Assembly: GCA_902796945.1 (NCBI GenBank)
Contig: CADBQR010000103.1
Location: 1 to 49,339, forward strand
DNA from: an uncultured Acidaminococcus sp.
Lineage (GTDB): Bacteria > Bacillota > Negativicutes > Acidaminococcales > Acidaminococcaceae
Reading direction: 5' to 3'
DNA length: 49,339 nt
Under the pieces are notes generated by a model. That model was not told where the DNA came from and searched no databases. It worked only from the letters and a program-made list of their open reading frames with translations. Of this stretch, positions 47,556 to 49,339 are shown piece after piece (position 1 is the stretch's first letter; the number at the start of each line of letters is the position of its first letter). The translations under genes and the position numbers were made by a program.

Positions 47556-49339
47556 TTATTTTCTGACGACGATATTGACGAGGCGGCCCGGTACGGCAAT
47601 GACCTTTACGACCTTGCCGGCACCGATGGCAGCCTTTACGGCTTCCTGCTCAAGGGCTACCTTACCCAGTTCGTCCTTGGACAGTTCCGTCGAAACCATC
47701 ATGCGGGCCCTTGGCTTGCCGTTGACCTGGACCAGGACCTCGGCTTCCGCCACCTTGACGGCTTCCGGGTCATAGGTCGGCCACGGTTCATGATGGATGC
47801 TCTTATTCGGATCGGAATCGATGACGCCGTGCCAGAGTTCTTCCGTGATGTGCGGCACAAACGGGGCCATCACAAGGAGCAGCTTGGAAATCGTTTCATA
47901 GATCAGGCCGTCATTGATGTTGTCCTTGTCCTTTTCACTGTACAGGTACAGCGCGTTGACAAGCTCCATCATCGTACTGATGGCCGTATTGAAATTGAAG
48001 CGCTTATCGATATCCTCGGTAATCTTCTTGATACTGCTGTGCAGGACATGGCGCATCTCCCGGCCCTGTTCGTCCAGCGTGGCCGGGTCATAGGAGGTGA
48101 CCTTCCTGGCAAGGACATCCTGGAAATGGTAAACAATACGCCATACACGGCTCAGGAAACGGAAGGACCCTTCCACGCCTTGATCGCTCCATTCCAGTTC
48201 CCGCTCGACCGGGGCGGCAAACATAATGAAGAGGCGGGCCGTATCAGCGCCATATTTCCCGATGATTTCTTCCGGGGAAACGACGTTGCCGATGGACTTG
48301 CTCATCTTGGCGCCGTCCTTGATGACCATGCCCTGGGTCAGGAGGTTCGTAAACGGTTCATCGCATTTGACAAGACCGGCATCCCGCAGCACCTTGACGA
48401 AGAAACGGGAATAAAGAAGGTGCAGAATGGCGTGTTCGATCCCGCCGATGTACTGGTCGACGGGCATCCATTTATCCACGGCTTCATGGCTGAACGGCGC
48501 CTTGTCATTATGGGGATCCGTATAGCGCATGTAATACCAGGAGGAGCAGATGAAGGTATCCATCGTATCCAGTTCACGCGTAGCGTCGGCACCGCACTTC
48601 GGGCACTTGCAGTGGACAAAGCTTTCACTCGTGGCAAGGGGGGAGCTGGCACCGGCCGTAAACTTCACATCCGTCGGCAGCATGACGGGCAGGTCCTTTT
48701 CCGGGACGAGCACTTCGCCGCAGTGCGGGCAGTAAATGACGGGAATCGGGGCGCCCCAGTACCGCTGACGGCTGATCAGCCAGTCACGCAGACGATAGTT
48801 GACACGGCGCTTGCCAAGGCCCTTTTCTTCCATGTAATCCATGATGGCACCCATGGCCTTGTGCATTTCCATGCCCGTGAACTGGGCGGAATTGACGAGG
48901 ACGCCATCCTTTTCCGTATAGGCGTCGGTCATTTCTTCCAGTTTCAGTTCCTTATCCTTCGGCTGCAGGGTCAGGATCTTCTTGATGCCATATTTCGTGG
49001 CAAACATCCAGTCACGATGGTCACCGCTCGGAACGCCCATGACGGCGCCGGTACCATAATCGTACAGGACGTAGTTGGTGATCCAGATCTGGACTTTATG
49101 GCCCGTCAGCGGATGGACACAGTCCACGCCGGTGTACATACCGAGTTTTTCCGATTCACTGGACGTTCTTTCAATGTCGGAGGTATTCCGCACCTTGTCA
49201 CAGAACGCTTCCAGCTCGGCCTTCTTCGGATTGTCCTTCAGCAGCTTGGCGACCAGGGGATGTTCAGGAGGAATGACGACGAAGGTGACCCCATAAATGG
49301 TATCCGGCCGTGTCGTAGAGACAGGGAGCTTTTCCCCGA
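47556..49339 (-). CDS. leuS: Leucyl-tRNA synthetase, 5' part off the window
   Basis: The C-terminal 594 residues of a class Ia synthetase that charges tRNA-Leu. The frame is open to the right edge and starts within the editing domain ([14 protein letters not shown]), which removes wrongly attached norvaline or isoleucine. Further on are [15 protein letters not shown], the active-site region [16 protein letters not shown], a zinc-finger-like CPHCGE/CKCPKCG insert, and the KMSKS loop in [12 protein letters not shown]. The C-terminal anticodon-binding and LeuS-specific domains are complete. A GTG at 49193 is internal, not a start. A tRNA-Leu gene lies at the other end of the window. Confidence 0.97.
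   Translation of the reverse strand, partial: GEKLPVSTTRPDTIYGVTFVVIPPEHPLVAKLLKDNPKKAELEAFCDKVRNTSDIERTSSESEKLGMYTGVDCVHPLTGHKVQIWITNYVLYDYGTGAVMGVPSGDHRDWMFATKYGIKKILTLQPKDKELKLEEMTDAYTEKDGVLVNSAQFTGMEMHKAMGAIMDYMEEKGLGKRRVNYRLRDWLISRQRYWGAPIPVIYCPHCGEVLVPEKDLPVMLPTDVKFTAGASSPLATSESFVHCKCPKCGADATRELDTMDTFICSSWYYMRYTDPHNDKAPFSHEAVDKWMPVDQYIGGIEHAILHLLYSRFFVKVLRDAGLVKCDEPFTNLLTQGMVIKDGAKMSKSIGNVVSPEEIIGKYGADTARLFIMFAAPVERELEWSDQGVEGSFRFLSRVWRIVYHFQDVLARKVTSYDPATLDEQGREMRHVLHSSIKKITEDIDKRFNFNTAISTMMELVNALYLYSEKDKDNINDGLIYETISKLLLVMAPFVPHITEELWHGVIDSDPNKSIHHEPWPTYDPEAVKVAEAEVLVQVNGKPRARMMVSTELSKDELGKVALEQEAVKAAIGAGKVVKVIAVPGRLVNIVVRK

Noticed and set aside
1-49339. CRISPR arrays, insertion sequences, integrases, phage genes
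   Set aside because: Looked for regularly spaced repeats, transposase motifs and attachment-site repeats around the tRNA; none was seen. The partial tRNA-Leu at the edge has no integrase gene beside it.

Overview
The window is an ordinary bacterial chromosome segment, about 56% GC by eye, densely coding and mostly on the minus strand. Strong AGGAGG-type ribosome binding sites, a Bacillus-type PurR, ComEA/ComEC, and two gene orders familiar from Firmicutes point to that phylum. Sodium-coupled transporters (GltS glutamate, an SLC1 symporter, NhaC, SLC13) sit with serine and threonine deamination genes. This suggests an anaerobic amino-acid fermenter, most likely a Negativicute of the Acidaminococcus type. 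That placement is inference; no 16S gene is present.

Layout. 1-5.3 kb: the partial tRNA-Leu(CAG), a lytic transglycosylase, and a coaE-mutM-polA run. 5.6-10.6 kb: plus-strand single genes, namely a PLP aminotransferase with a palindrome-decorated promoter, a DUF1624 membrane protein, NhaC and a QueG-like Fe-S protein. 10.8-14.8 kb: six tandem universal stress protein genes and a small membrane protein. 15-19.2 kb: a probable minus-strand operon of radical SAM enzyme, D-malate/tartrate-type dehydrogenase, chorismate mutase-ACT protein and SLC13 transporter. 19.6-22.8 kb: a FliB-like protein, then tatA-tatC divergent from an HD-domain protein that carries its own twin-arginine signal. 23-29.7 kb: the rpmE-yqhQ-prfA-prmC-sua5-rpiB-DUF436-upp-dCMP deaminase run, resembling the Bacillus ywl locus. 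29.8-33.8 kb: a LysR regulator divergent from an SLC1 symporter and the two-subunit serine dehydratase. 33.9-41 kb: ispE-gntR-purR-ilvA-glmU-prs-pth. 41.1-49.3 kb: yitT, gltS, holA, comEC, comEA and the 5'-truncated leuS.

Functional links. The SLC1 symporter, serine dehydratase and threonine deaminase would turn imported serine and threonine into pyruvate, 2-oxobutyrate and ammonia; GltS would supply glutamate. The Tat pair and the HD protein look like a translocase beside a cargo. Most plausible as an undescribed system are the four-gene radical SAM operon and the Tat-HD locus. No mobile element, phage gene or CRISPR array was seen. Five promoters carry an extended -10 of the form TGGTAnAAT.
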